Assembly (NCBI RefSeq): GCF_039889165.1
Contig: NZ_JAYMYY010000001.1
Location: forward strand, 310,001 to 374,000
DNA: 64,000 nucleotides
Direction of reading: 5' to 3'
Source of the DNA: Pseudocitrobacter cyperus
GTDB taxonomy: Bacteria; Pseudomonadota; Gammaproteobacteria; Enterobacterales; Enterobacteriaceae
The notes below the pieces were generated by a model. It was not told the origin of the DNA, searched no databases, and was given only the letters and a program-made list of their open reading frames with translations. Made by a program: the position numbers and the translations under genes. The first letter of the stretch is position 1. The number at the start of each line of letters is the position of its first letter. Below, piece after piece: positions 34,798 to 43,212 of the stretch.

Positions 34798-35964
34798 ATG
34801 AAAGTCAATTTTCCCTTACTGGCGTTAGCCATTGGCGCATTTGGGATTGGCACCACCGAATTTTCGCCGATGGGGCTCTTACCTGTTATCGCTGAAGGGG
34901 TTGATGTTTCAATTCCTGCCGCAGGTATGTTAATCAGCGCCTACGCTGTAGGGGTGATGGTGGGTGCGCCGCTGATGACGTTACTGCTCTCCCATCGTGC
35001 GCGGCGCAATGCCTTAATCTTCCTGATGACGATTTTCACCCTCGGCAATGTGCTCTCGGCTATCGCGCCGGATTACACCACCCTGATGCTCTCGCGCATT
35101 ATTACCAGCCTCAACCATGGCGCATTCTTTGGCCTGGGCTCGGTGGTTGCGGCAAGCGTGGTGCCAAAACACAAACAAGCCAGCGCGGTCGCCACTATGT
35201 TTATGGGGCTGACGATTGCCAACATCGGCGGTGTTCCCGCAGCCACCTGGCTTGGCGAAACCATCGGCTGGCGGATGTCGTTCCTGGCAACGGCGGGTCT
35301 TGGCGTGATTTCGATAGTTAGCCTGTGGCTCTCGTTACCGCAGGGCGGGGCAGGTGAAAAACCGGATGTGAAACGCGAACTTTCGGTGCTGGTGCGCCCG
35401 CAGGTGCTTTCCGCTTTGCTGACGACGGTGCTCGGTGCGGGAGCGATGTTTACGCTCTATACCTATATTTCGCCGGTATTGCACACCATTACCGATGCAT
35501 CCTCTACCTTTATCACATTGATGCTGGTGCTGATTGGCGTCGGTTTTTCTCTGGGGAACTACCTCGGCGGTAAGTTTGCCGATCGTTCCGTCAGCGGCAC
35601 GCTGAAGGGATTTTTGTTGCTTCTGATGTTGATAATGCTGGCGATACCGTTCCTTGCGCGCACGGAAATCGGTGCTGCGGTCAGCATGGTTATCTGGGGA
35701 GCCGCGACCTTCGCTGTCGTGCCACCACTGCAGATGCGTGTGATGCGTGTGGCTCATGAAGCGCCAGGGCTCTCGTCTTCGGTTAATATCGGGGCGTTTA
35801 ATCTGGGCAATGCGTTGGGCGCAGTTGCGGGCGGAGCGGTAATTTCCGGCGGCCTGGGTTACAGCTTTGTGCCGGTGATGGGGGCGATTGTGGCAGGGCT
35901 GGCGCTGTTGTTGGTATTTTTCAGCAGTCGCTCACAGCGTGAAGAGATTATCGTTAGCCAGTAA
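34798..35964 (+). CDS. ydhP: YdhP, MFS transporter of the AraJ group
   Basis: YdhP (388 aa) is an inner-membrane major facilitator with about 12 helices, nearly identical to the E. coli protein at its start (LLALAIGAFGIGTTEFSPMG, then LLPVIAEGVDVSIPAAGML). It belongs to the DHA1 efflux group with AraJ and YdeA, but its substrate is unknown. I chose the ATG at 34798, where GGAG precedes and E. coli homology begins; upstream in-frame codons are not conserved. The C-terminus is charged and differs from K-12. It converges with sodB across a hairpin. Confidence 0.93.
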   Translation: MKVNFPLLALAIGAFGIGTTEFSPMGLLPVIAEGVDVSIPAAGMLISAYAVGVMVGAPLMTLLLSHRARRNALIFLMTIFTLGNVLSAIAPDYTTLMLSRIITSLNHGAFFGLGSVVAASVVPKHKQASAVATMFMGLTIANIGGVPAATWLGETIGWRMSFLATAGLGVISIVSLWLSLPQGGAGEKPDVKRELSVLVRPQVLSALLTTVLGAGAMFTLYTYISPVLHTITDASSTFITLMLVLIGVGFSLGNYLGGKFADRSVSGTLKGFLLLLMLIMLAIPFLARTEIGAAVSMVIWGAATFAVVPPLQMRVMRVAHEAPGLSSSVNIGAFNLGNALGAVAGGAVISGGLGYSFVPVMGAIVAGLALLLVFFSSRSQREEIIVSQ

Positions 35965-35968
35965 CAGA

Positions 35969-35995
35969 AACGCAGAAGGGGTTTCCTTCTGCGTT
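35969..35995. terminator. Hairpin between ydhP and sodB
   Basis: AACGCAGAAGG (35969-35979) pairs with CCTTCTGCGTT (35985-35995). It sits between convergent genes and may serve both. Confidence 0.7.
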
Positions 35996-36001
35996 ATTTC
36001 A

Positions 36002-36583
36002 TTATGCCGCCAGATTTTCAGCAACAAACGCCCAGTTCACCAGCGCCCAGAAGTGCTCCAGGTAGCTGACGCGCGCGTTGCGGTAATCAATATAGTAAGC
36101 ATGTTCCCACACATCGACGGTCAGCAACGGTTTGGCATCCGTCGTCAGCGGGGTTCCCGCGTTTGACGTGGAGACAATCGCCAGGCTGCCGTCTGCTTTT
36201 TTCACAAGCCACGTCCAGCCGGAACCGAAGTTCTTCGCAGCCGCATCGCTAAATTGTGCTTTAAACTCGGCAAAGCTACCGAAAGAACGGTTGATGGCTT
36301 CAGCCACTGCGCCAGTCGGTTCGCCGCCTGCGTTTGGTGCCAGGCAGTGCCAGTAGAAGGTGTGGTTCCAGACCTGTGCTGCGTTATTGAACACGCCGCC
36401 TTCAGAGGTGCGAATGATCTCTTCCAGCGATTTGCCTTCAAACGCCGTACCTTTCACCATATTGTTCAGGTTGGTGACGTAAGTCTGGTGGTGTTTTCCA
36501 TAATGATACTCGAGCGTCTCGGCAGAAATGTGCGGCGCCAGAGCGTCTTTGGCATACGGTAATGCAGGTAATTCGAACGACAT
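36002..36583 (-). CDS. sodB: SodB, iron superoxide dismutase
   Basis: SodB removes superoxide in the cytoplasm. The 193 aa equal the E. coli enzyme. Metal ligands are visible: His27 in LEYHYGKHHQTYV, His near 74 in NHTFYWHCLAP, and Asp/His in VDVWEHAYYIDYRNARVSYL near residue 157. FGSGWTWLVKK is a further signature. The message start keeps the E. coli sequence around the ribosome site (AAAAGGAGAGTAGCAATGTC), the target of the iron-responsive RNA RyhB, so production should fall when iron is scarce. Confidence 0.98.
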   Translation of the reverse strand: MSFELPALPYAKDALAPHISAETLEYHYGKHHQTYVTNLNNMVKGTAFEGKSLEEIIRTSEGGVFNNAAQVWNHTFYWHCLAPNAGGEPTGAVAEAINRSFGSFAEFKAQFSDAAAKNFGSGWTWLVKKADGSLAIVSTSNAGTPLTTDAKPLLTVDVWEHAYYIDYRNARVSYLEHFWALVNWAFVAENLAA

Positions 36584-36600
36584 TGCTACTCTCCTTTTTA
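36581..36600 (-). promoter_or_regulatory. RyhB pairing site in the sodB leader (predicted)
   Basis: On the minus strand the segment AAAAGGAGAGTAGCAATG around the ribosome site is nearly the same as the E. coli sodB segment that pairs with RyhB. The ryhB gene itself is not in the window. Confidence 0.65.
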
Positions 36601-36705
36601 TAGTTAATTACCCCAGTAACCTTGTACTGAGTGTGGATAGAGTAACAAATTAAAAGGTGTGATAAAAGAGAAGGTTACCCTGCCAGCAGTCTGGCAGGGC
36701 AGGGT

Positions 36706-37563
36706 TTAGCGGATGGTTTTCGGGGTCATGACGCGACGCGCGCCCACGTAGTGGCGATCCCAGTAATCTTCGCTGAGAGACGTTATCTGGATATCACGGC
36801 CGGTACGCGGAGACTGAATAAATTTCCCGCCGCCGATATAAACACCGACATGATCGGCGGTGCCGCGTCCGCGGGTACGGAAGAACACCAGGTCGCCGCT
36901 TTCCAGCTCACCGCGATCGATTGCCCGGGCATCGCGCAGGTGGTACATCTCGTTTGCCGTGCGTGGGATACGGAATTTCACCAGATCTTTATAGGCGTAG
37001 TAGACCAGTCCGCTGCAATCAAAACCGGTGCGCGGGGAACTGCCGCCCCAGCGGTAGGGTTTACCGATCTGATCCATGAGTTTATTCATCGCGGTTTTCT
37101 GCGCTTTTTGCACCCGTGCTTTATGCGCTTCAGCGATAGTTAACGGTTTGCTATCCACTGCGCGGGTGGTACAGGATTTCTTATGGCCCTTGCGCACCAC
37201 GCATTTGGTGGTGACATTTGCCGCGGCTGTTTTCATCGTGCTGCTCTTGCTGCGACGCGTGGTTGTCGTTTTACTTTTACTGGCGACGCGCGCGGTGCGG
37301 GATGATTTACTGGCGGTCGAGGCGATTTTTTTGCTTGCCGGAGCGTGAGTAGCCGTTTTTTTACTGGCTGAAGGGGTGGATTTCTTCTTGCTGCTGCTTT
37401 TGCTGACGGTGCTTTTCTTCTTCCGTTCGCTTCCTTTCGCAGAAAGCGATTTCGGCGTCGCCGTTGCTTTCGTATGACCGGAAGCCTGTGAGAGCGGCGA
37501 GAATGTTAATGATGAAAACAGCAAAGCACAGAGCGTGATCGACATTTTTTTTATCCGCGCCAC
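36706..37563 (-). CDS. mepH: MepH, murein DD-endopeptidase
   Basis: MepH (YdhO) cuts D-Ala-mDAP cross-links so that the peptidoglycan sacculus can grow. The protein (285 aa) has a signal peptide (MSITLCALLFSSLTFS), then about 100 residues very rich in Lys, Ser and Thr (KKKSTVSKSSSKKKS and similar), probably a flexible linker. The C-terminal NlpC/P60 domain follows: WGGSSPRTGFDCSGLVYYAY with the catalytic Cys near residue 183 and the His in TADHVGVYIGGGKF. I chose the GTG at 37563 (VARIKKMS), which matches E. coli MARINRIS; the ATG 12 codons upstream is not conserved. Confidence 0.94.
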   Translation of the reverse strand: MARIKKMSITLCALLFSSLTFSPLSQASGHTKATATPKSLSAKGSERKKKSTVSKSSSKKKSTPSASKKTATHAPASKKIASTASKSSRTARVASKSKTTTTRRSKSSTMKTAAANVTTKCVVRKGHKKSCTTRAVDSKPLTIAEAHKARVQKAQKTAMNKLMDQIGKPYRWGGSSPRTGFDCSGLVYYAYKDLVKFRIPRTANEMYHLRDARAIDRGELESGDLVFFRTRGRGTADHVGVYIGGGKFIQSPRTGRDIQITSLSEDYWDRHYVGARRVMTPKTIR

Positions 37564-37901
37564 TGAGCAATCCTCTGAGTATGGAGGCATAAAAGTCATG
37601 CCTGAGTATGATTTACAAAACGCATCGATTCTAATCCATATAAACCAATAATGTTAATAGCGATTTTGTATCTAAAAGAATGTTTCGTTAGCAAGTGCAA
37701 AAAAAAGCGCCAATTGAAACAGGAATAGCCAAAAAAAGCGGAATTTTTCAGCATCTGACCGTTAAAGTGATATTTCTAAGGCAACTTCTGATGACATTCG
37801 GTAAAATAGTAAAGAGTGAACAAAATGTTATTTTCCGTCTGCGGTCTGAAACGCTACAATGTCAGACTACATGTGGTATCAGAAGTTAAGGAAGTAAGAC
37901 A
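37564..37901. other. Divergent intergenic region mepH/grxD
   Basis: This 338-bp AT-rich gap carries the promoters of both genes. It is rich in A-runs (AAAAAAAAGCG, CCAAAAAAAGCGG) that may bend DNA. I see no gene and no operator that I can name. Confidence 0.5.
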
Positions 37902-38249
37902 ATGAGCACAACTATTGAAAAAATCGAACGTCAGATCGCTGAGAACCCCATCCTGCTGTATATGAAGGGTTCCCCGAAACTGCCAAGCTGCGGTTTTTCC
38001 GCACAAGCTGTTCAGGCGCTCTCTGCCTGTGGCGAACGTTTTGCTTACGTAGATATCCTGCAGAACCCGGATATTCGCGCTGAGCTGCCGAAATATGCTA
38101 ACTGGCCGACCTTCCCGCAACTGTGGGTTGACGGAGAGCTGGTTGGCGGCTGCGATATCATCATCGAGATGTACCAGCGCGGCGAACTGCAGCCACTGAT
38201 TAAAGAGACTGCGGCAAAATATAAAGAAGAAGAGCCGAAAGCGGAGTGA
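37902..38249 (+). CDS. grxD: GrxD, monothiol glutaredoxin 4
   Basis: GrxD binds a bridging [2Fe-2S] cluster and works with BolA-type proteins in iron-sulfur transfer. The 115 aa match E. coli. The monothiol active site CGFS is in PKLPSCGFSAQAVQALSACG (Cys30), and WPTFPQLWVDGELVGGCDII carries the glutathione-binding TFPQ and the Gly-Gly-Cys-Asp loop. GGAAG lies upstream of the ATG. A terminator follows and the convergent rnt lies beyond it. Confidence 0.98.
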   Translation: MSTTIEKIERQIAENPILLYMKGSPKLPSCGFSAQAVQALSACGERFAYVDILQNPDIRAELPKYANWPTFPQLWVDGELVGGCDIIIEMYQRGELQPLIKETAAKYKEEEPKAE

Positions 38250-38282
38250 TTCGTGAGCGTCGCTCGTCGGCGAAAATGCAGA

Positions 38283-38308
38283 AGCGACCTGAAACGGTCG
38301 CTTTTTTT
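38283..38308. terminator. Terminator between grxD and rnt
   Basis: AGCGACC (38283-38289) pairs with GGTCGCT (38296-38302), followed by six more T on the plus strand. It ends grxD. Confidence 0.88.
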
Positions 38309-38315
38309 ACGCGTG

Positions 38316-38960
38316 TTACTCGGCAGGCATCGGCAGCGGCCAGCCACCCAGACGTTTCCAGCGGTTCACGATTTCGCAGAACAATTGTGCGGTTTGTTCT
38401 GTATCGTATAACGCCGAGTGTGCCTGTTCGGCATCAAACGTCATTCCTGCCGCCGCGCAGGCTTTAGAGAGTACCGTTTGCCCTAATGCCAGCCCGCTCA
38501 GCGCCGCCGTATCAAAGGTCACGAAAGGGTGGAAGGGGTTGCGTTTCAGATTCGCGCGTTCAGCGGCCGCCATCATAAAGCTGTGATCGAAGGTTGCGTT
38601 ATGCGCCACCATAATGGCACGGTTACAGCCGCTGTCTTTAATACCTTTACGTACCATTTTGAAAATGGCATGCAGCGCGTCATGTTCGCTCACCGCGCCA
38701 CGCAGTGGGTTGGAAGGATCAATACCGTTAAATGCCAGCGCTTCTGGTTGCAGGTTCGCACCTTCAAACGGCTCAACATGGAAATGTGCAGTGGTGTCCG
38801 GCATCAACCAGCCATCTTCATCCATTTTCAACGTGATTGCTGCGATTTCGAGCAGAGCATCAGTTTTGGCGTTGAATCCGGCGGTTTCAACATCAATCAC
38901 CACGGGATAAAAACCGCGAAAACGGTCGCACAGACCATTCAGTTGCGCATTGTCGGACAT
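38316..38960 (-). CDS. rnt: RNase T
   Basis: RNase T trims the 3' ends of tRNAs, 23S rRNA and other stable RNAs and acts on single-stranded DNA ends. The 214 aa match the family. The DEDDh catalytic residues are visible: Asp23 and Glu25 in VVIDVETAGFNAKTD, the Asp in MVAHNATFDHSFMM near residue 125, and the His and Asp in AHSALYDTEQTAQLFCEI near residues 181-186. It lies upstream of gloA's end on the same strand, as in E. coli, with about 100 bases between. Confidence 0.98.
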   Translation of the reverse strand: MSDNAQLNGLCDRFRGFYPVVIDVETAGFNAKTDALLEIAAITLKMDEDGWLMPDTTAHFHVEPFEGANLQPEALAFNGIDPSNPLRGAVSEHDALHAIFKMVRKGIKDSGCNRAIMVAHNATFDHSFMMAAAERANLKRNPFHPFVTFDTAALSGLALGQTVLSKACAAAGMTFDAEQAHSALYDTEQTAQLFCEIVNRWKRLGGWPLPMPAE

Positions 38961-39064
38961 TAGAATCTCTTAACCTGAAAAAAGTAGCGCGCATTATGGC
39001 AAATTTTGCCAGGGGATGCAGTAAAAGCGGATAAAAGAACGGGCGCCGTAGCGCCCGTGGGAGA

Positions 39065-39472
39065 TTAGTTGCCAAGACCTTTGCCGGCATCTTTTTCTTC
39101 AATCAGTTCGATTTTATAACCGTCCGGATCTTCAACGAAGGCAATGACGGTGGTGCCGCCTTTTACCGGGCCCGCCTCACGGGTCACGTTGCCGCCACTC
39201 TTGCGGATACGCTCGCAGGCTTCAGCAGCGTTGTCTACGCCAAGCGCGATATGCCCGTAAGCGGTGCCGAGATCGTAGTGATCAACGCCCCAGTTATAGG
39301 TGAGTTCAATCACCGCTTCATCTTTTTCATCCCCGTAGCCCACGAAGGCGAGGGAGTATTTGTACTCAGGGTTTTCGCTGGTACGCAGCAGTTTCATACC
39401 CAGGACTTTGGTGTAAAACTCGATGGAGCGTTGCAGGTCGCCGGCACGAAGCATGGTGTGTAATAAGCGCAT
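39065..39472 (-). CDS. gloA: GloA, glyoxalase I
   Basis: GloA is a nickel enzyme that isomerises the hemithioacetal of methylglyoxal and glutathione to S-lactoylglutathione. The 135 aa equal E. coli. The four metal ligands are seen as His5 (MRLLHTMLR), Glu56 (EAVIELTYNWG), His74 (TAYGHIALGVD) and Glu122 (DGYKIELIEEKD). In E. coli nemRA-gloA form one operon that detoxifies electrophiles; the same order and strand here, with 79 bases after nemA, supports this. Confidence 0.98.
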   Translation of the reverse strand: MRLLHTMLRAGDLQRSIEFYTKVLGMKLLRTSENPEYKYSLAFVGYGDEKDEAVIELTYNWGVDHYDLGTAYGHIALGVDNAAEACERIRKSGGNVTREAGPVKGGTTVIAFVEDPDGYKIELIEEKDAGKGLGN

Positions 39473-39551
39473 AATTTCCTCAAATAATCATTATTTAAAA
39501 CAAAACATTATTTTAGTATAGCGGCGGATCCCTGCCGCTATCAATGCACGA

Positions 39552-40649
39552 TTACAGCGTTGGGTAGTCGGTATAACCTTCGGCGTCACCGCCGTAGAAG
39601 CTTTCCGGGCGCTGCGGGTTGAGTTCCGCTTTATGCTGCAGGCGAGCCACCAGATCCGGGTTGGCGATATAAGCGCGGCCAAAGGCAACGGCATCAATTA
39701 ACCCTTTCTTAATCAGATCTTCTGCTTTTTCCGCTGTATAAGCACCAGCACCGATGATCACACCCTGGAAACGCGCACGGACTTTCTCGCGGAAGGTTTC
39801 GCTGTACGGCTCGCCGCCAGCCCAGTCCGGTTCTGACATATGCAGGTAAGCAATACCGCGTTTACCCAGTTCTTCAATCAAATAGAGCGCATCCGATTCT
39901 TCGTTCGGGCCGTTGTCGACGTTCTGGAAAGTACCAATTGGTGACACACGGATCCCAATTCGGTCGGCACCCCATTCTTCAATCGCCGCATCCACCACTT
40001 CCAGCACCAGGCGAGCACGGTTTTCTACGCTGCCGCCGTACTGGTCGGTACGATGGTTAGAGGACGGTGACAGGAACTGGTGCAGCAGATAACCATGCGC
40101 GGAGTGCAGTTCGACCAGGTCGAAACCGGCTTCGCGGGCATTGGCGACCGCCTGACGGAAATCATTAACAATTCCCGGGATCTCTTCCGTTTCCAGCGCT
40201 CTTGGCATGGAGGTATCGACGCGAATGGCATGGCCATTTTCATCACGCAGAGAAGTACGCGTACCCGCGCTCAATGCAGAAGGGGCGACAGGCGCCAGGC
40301 CACCCGGTTGCAGGCTGGTGTGAGAAATACGCCCTGTATGCCAGAACTGCACCGCAATACGGCCACCTTCAGCGTGAACGCCGGCGGTGATTTTCTGCCA
40401 TGCGGCGATTTGCTCGGCGCTATACAGACCCGGTGCGCCTGCATAGCCTTTTGCCTGGGCGGAAATTTGTGTCGCTTCGGAGATGATCAACCCGGCACTT
40501 GCCCGCTGGCGGTAGTACTCAGCCATCAGCGGTGTCGGGATATCACCAGGCTCAATGCTGCGTAAGCGGGTGAGTGGGGCCATAAAGACCCGGTTCGGGA
40601 CAGTGACAGCGCCCACTTTCAGTGGGGTGAACAGTTTTTCTTGCGACAT
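39552..40649 (-). CDS. nemA: NemA, N-ethylmaleimide reductase
   Basis: NemA is an FMN flavoprotein of the old yellow enzyme family that reduces maleimides, nitro compounds and nitrate esters with NADPH. The 365 aa match E. coli. The TIM barrel starts LFTPLKVGAVTVPNRVFMAP, then PLTRLRS. HSAHGYLLHQFLSPSSNHR near residue 180 holds the substrate-binding His pair, and VAFGRAYIANPDLVARL near the end binds FMN phosphate. I chose the ATG at 40649, where AGGAG precedes; the open frame before it belongs to nemR's region. It is controlled by NemR. Confidence 0.97.
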   Translation of the reverse strand: MSQEKLFTPLKVGAVTVPNRVFMAPLTRLRSIEPGDIPTPLMAEYYRQRASAGLIISEATQISAQAKGYAGAPGLYSAEQIAAWQKITAGVHAEGGRIAVQFWHTGRISHTSLQPGGLAPVAPSALSAGTRTSLRDENGHAIRVDTSMPRALETEEIPGIVNDFRQAVANAREAGFDLVELHSAHGYLLHQFLSPSSNHRTDQYGGSVENRARLVLEVVDAAIEEWGADRIGIRVSPIGTFQNVDNGPNEESDALYLIEELGKRGIAYLHMSEPDWAGGEPYSETFREKVRARFQGVIIGAGAYTAEKAEDLIKKGLIDAVAFGRAYIANPDLVARLQHKAELNPQRPESFYGGDAEGYTDYPTL

Positions 40650-40662
40650 GGTGACTCCTGAG

Positions 40663-40677
40663 TAGACCGGTCGTCTA
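40663..40677. promoter_or_regulatory. NemR-like operator between nemR and nemA
   Basis: TAGACCGGTCGTCTA is a palindrome with TAGAC/GTCTA arms, the same arms as the NemR site before nemR. It lies 14 bases before the nemA start and could give nemA its own control. Confidence 0.6.
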
Positions 40678-40701
40678 GTGAATAAGTAAATTAAAACGCC
40701 C

Positions 40702-41301
40702 TTAGGGTGCGGGCGTCGCAATGATCGTTTTGGCGTGAGCCAGTGCGCTTTCCAAAGGTGTTGAACTGCGCGAAATCTTGGCCTGAAGGTTAGAACCCAG
40801 CCAGAGAGAGTAGAGCACCTCCGCCTGGGTATAGGCATCACCGTCAAACAACAGACAGCCGTGACGGCGGCCATTCTCCAGCGCCTTCGCCAGCAGATGG
40901 ATAATCTCACTGGCGCCTTTATTCATTTCTGTGCGCATGTCTTCTGATAGATCGCACACTTCAGCCGAGAGCTTCACGGTCAGACAACCGCCAATCTTTC
41001 CCTGCTGACAGAACTGGTTAATAGCCTGTTGGTAGTAGGCCAGCAAACGATCGCGATACGTCCCTTCACCTGTGGTGAAGTGCTGCTCCAGCCGCTGATG
41101 ATAATCGGCAAAATGACGTTCAAGCATCGCGACGCCAAAGGCTTCTTTCGAGCGAAAATAGTGGTAGAAGGAGCCTTTCGGAACCTCCGCCGTTTTTAAC
41201 AACTCGCTCAGCCCCATTCCCGTAAAACCGCGTTGCATGCAAAGCCGCTCACCGGTTTCCAGAATATGTTCGCGCGTATCGTGTTCAGTATGTTTGCTCA
41301 T
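40702..41301 (-). CDS. nemR: NemR, redox-sensing TetR-family repressor
   Basis: NemR represses nemRA-gloA and releases DNA when its Cys is modified by hypochlorite, methylglyoxal or N-ethylmaleimide. The 199 aa match E. coli. The helix-turn-helix is in FTGMGLSELLKTAEVPKGSF then YHYFRSKEAFGV. The key sensor residues are kept: Cys106 in GGCLTVKLSAE and Lys175 in LQAKISRS, the pair that forms a reversible bond in E. coli NemR. I start at the ATG at 41301 (MSKHTEHDTREH); 22 upstream codons would overlap the operator. Confidence 0.97.
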   Translation of the reverse strand: MSKHTEHDTREHILETGERLCMQRGFTGMGLSELLKTAEVPKGSFYHYFRSKEAFGVAMLERHFADYHQRLEQHFTTGEGTYRDRLLAYYQQAINQFCQQGKIGGCLTVKLSAEVCDLSEDMRTEMNKGASEIIHLLAKALENGRRHGCLLFDGDAYTQAEVLYSLWLGSNLQAKISRSSTPLESALAHAKTIIATPAP

Positions 41302-41316
41302 AGCCAGACAATCTAA

Positions 41317-41332
41317 TAGACCAATCGGTCTA
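41317..41332. promoter_or_regulatory. NemR operator upstream of nemR
   Basis: TAGACCAATCGGTCTA is a perfect inverted repeat (TAGACC/GGTCTA), the known NemR box form, located 16 bases before the nemR start on the minus strand. Confidence 0.85.
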
Positions 41333-41429
41333 GTGCAAGTTTTTTTACGTTTTCCCATCTTCAACAAAGGTTGCAGAGCGCGCAGTAAACGTCTTCAATG
41401 AGTAAATAGTGATGTAACAGGAGGCCAAC

Positions 41430-41669
41430 GTGGCGGAGCAACTGGAGTTCTTCCCGGTGCAGAGTCCGTGCCGGGGTATTTGCCAGAGTGATGAACGTGG
41501 ATACTGCCGAGGTTGTATGCGTAGCCGCGATGAGCGTTTTAACTGGCAAAAGATGAGCGATACGCAAAAGCAGGAGGTTTTACGCCTCTGCCGTCAGCGT
41601 TTGCTGCGCAAAATACGCGCAAACAAATCGGGTGATGCTGAAGAACCTCAGCAACCTTCACTGTTTTAG
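41430..41669 (+). CDS. ydhL: YdhL, DUF1289 Cys-rich protein
   Basis: YdhL (79 aa) carries the four-Cys pattern of DUF1289: PCRGICQSDERGYCRGCMRS at residues 14-33, a likely small metal-binding site. The rest is basic (LRLCRQRLLRKIRANKSG). The function is unknown. AGGAGG lies upstream of the start (GTG at 41430), and it reads MAEQLEFFPVQSP. It lies between nemR and ydhF, as in E. coli. Confidence 0.9.
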   Translation: MAEQLEFFPVQSPCRGICQSDERGYCRGCMRSRDERFNWQKMSDTQKQEVLRLCRQRLLRKIRANKSGDAEEPQQPSLF

Positions 41670-41717
41670 CGCCAGAATTGCGTATACTCATGACAAATTT
41701 TCGTTGAGGAAGCTGTT

Positions 41718-42614
41718 ATGGTTCAGCGTATTACCCTGGCGCCGCAAGGGCCGGAATTTTCACGTTTCGTCATGGGTTACTGGCGGTTGATGGACTGGAA
41801 CATGTCCGCCCGTCAGTTGGTCAGTTTTATAGAAGAGCACCTTGACCTGGGCGTCACCACTGTCGATCACGCTGATATCTATGGTGGATATCAGTGCGAA
41901 GCGGCATTTGGTGAGGCAATGAAACTGGCGCCGCATCTGCGTGAACGGATGGAAATCGTCACCAAGTGTGGTATCGCCACCACGGCGAAGAGCGAAAACG
42001 TACTGGGCCACTATATCACTGATAGTAAACATATTATCAGCAGTGCAGAGCAGTCGTTAACCCTCCTGGCGACTGACCGCCTGGATCTCCTGCTGATCCA
42101 CCGTCCGGATCCGCTGATGGATGCCGATGAAGTGGCGGAAGCGTTTCTGAACCTGCATCAAAGCGGCAAAGTGCGCCATTTCGGCGTGTCTAACTTTACG
42201 CCTGCGCAGTTTACGTTACTGCAATCCCGTTTGCCGTTTACGCTGGCAACCAACCAGGTCGAAATTTCACCGATTCATCAACCGACGATTCTTGATGGCA
42301 CGCTGGATCAACTCCAGCAGATGCGCATTCGTCCGATGGCGTGGTCTTGCCTGGGCGGCGGTCGCCTGTTTAATGATGATGAGTTCCAGCCATTACGCGA
42401 TGAGCTGGCGAAGGTGGCAACCGAGTTGAATGCCGCCAGTATTGAGCAGGTGGTTTACGCGTGGGTGATGCGTTTGCCGTCGAAGCCGTTGCCGATTATT
42501 GGCTCTGGTAAAATTGAGCGTGTCCGTTCGGCGGTTGACTCGCAGTCGCTGGAGATGACGCGCCAGCAGTGGTTCCGCATCCGTAAAGCCGCTCTGGGTT
42601 ATGACGTTCCCTGA
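41718..42614 (+). CDS. ydhF: YdhF, aldo-keto reductase family protein
   Basis: YdhF (298 aa) is a TIM-barrel aldo-keto reductase predicted to reduce aldehydes or ketones with NADPH. The catalytic tetrad region is visible: VDHADIYGGYQCEAAFG (Asp and Tyr near residues 52-58), EIVTKCGI (Lys) and LLLIHRPDPLMDADE (His). KVRHFGVSNFTPAQFTLL and PIIGSGKIERVRSAVD form the cofactor site. Its natural substrate is unknown. GAGGAAG lies upstream. Between it and sodC is a short gap. Confidence 0.94.
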   Translation: MVQRITLAPQGPEFSRFVMGYWRLMDWNMSARQLVSFIEEHLDLGVTTVDHADIYGGYQCEAAFGEAMKLAPHLRERMEIVTKCGIATTAKSENVLGHYITDSKHIISSAEQSLTLLATDRLDLLLIHRPDPLMDADEVAEAFLNLHQSGKVRHFGVSNFTPAQFTLLQSRLPFTLATNQVEISPIHQPTILDGTLDQLQQMRIRPMAWSCLGGGRLFNDDEFQPLRDELAKVATELNAASIEQVVYAWVMRLPSKPLPIIGSGKIERVRSAVDSQSLEMTRQQWFRIRKAALGYDVP

Positions 42615-42690
42615 GTGATTTCTCCGACTTCCGGTTAAAACGGTGTCCCTGGTTTACACTTAACAGGGACACGATAAGAACGGAGGTCTC

Positions 42691-43212
42691 ATGAAACGAT
42701 TTACTCTGACAGTGCTGGCGCTGGCTTTCTGTGCCGGAGCCCAGGCTGCGGGCGAGAATGTTGAAATGAATCTCGTCACTTCCCAGAGCGTCGGCCAGTC
42801 AATTGGCAGTATCAAAATCAGTGAAACCGATCAGGGGCTGGAGTTTGCTCCTGACCTGAAGGCGCTGCCGCCGGGAGAACACGGTTTCCATATCCACGCT
42901 AACGGCAGTTGTCAGCCGGCAATCAAAGACGGCAAACCGAGCGCCGCAGAATCTGCTGGCGGCCACTTCGACCCTGAGAAAACGGGTAAACATGAAGGGC
43001 CGGATGGTAAAGGGCATCTGGGGGATTTACCTGCGCTGGTGGTGGATAAAGACGGTAAAGCCACCACCCCGGTGTATGCGCCTCGCCTGAAAAAATTCTC
43101 CGATATTGAAGGTAAAGCGCTGATGATCCACGTTGGCGGCGATAACATGTCCGATCACCCCAAACCTCTTGGCGGCGGTGGCGCACGTTATGCCTGTGGC
43201 GTCATTAAGTAG
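42691..43212 (+). CDS. sodC: SodC, periplasmic Cu/Zn superoxide dismutase
   Basis: SodC removes superoxide in the periplasm. The 173 aa match E. coli. A signal peptide (MKRFTLTVLALAFCAGAQA) precedes the mature AGENVEMN. Copper and zinc ligands are visible: GEHGFHIHANGSCQP (two His), ESAGGHFDPEKTGKHEGPD, GKGHLGDLP, and MIHVGGDNMSDHPKPLG. The disulfide is between GSC and YACGVIK. A GGAGG ribosome site precedes the ATG. The last eight bases overlap the convergent ydhK. Confidence 0.98.
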   Translation: MKRFTLTVLALAFCAGAQAAGENVEMNLVTSQSVGQSIGSIKISETDQGLEFAPDLKALPPGEHGFHIHANGSCQPAIKDGKPSAAESAGGHFDPEKTGKHEGPDGKGHLGDLPALVVDKDGKATTPVYAPRLKKFSDIEGKALMIHVGGDNMSDHPKPLGGGGARYACGVIK

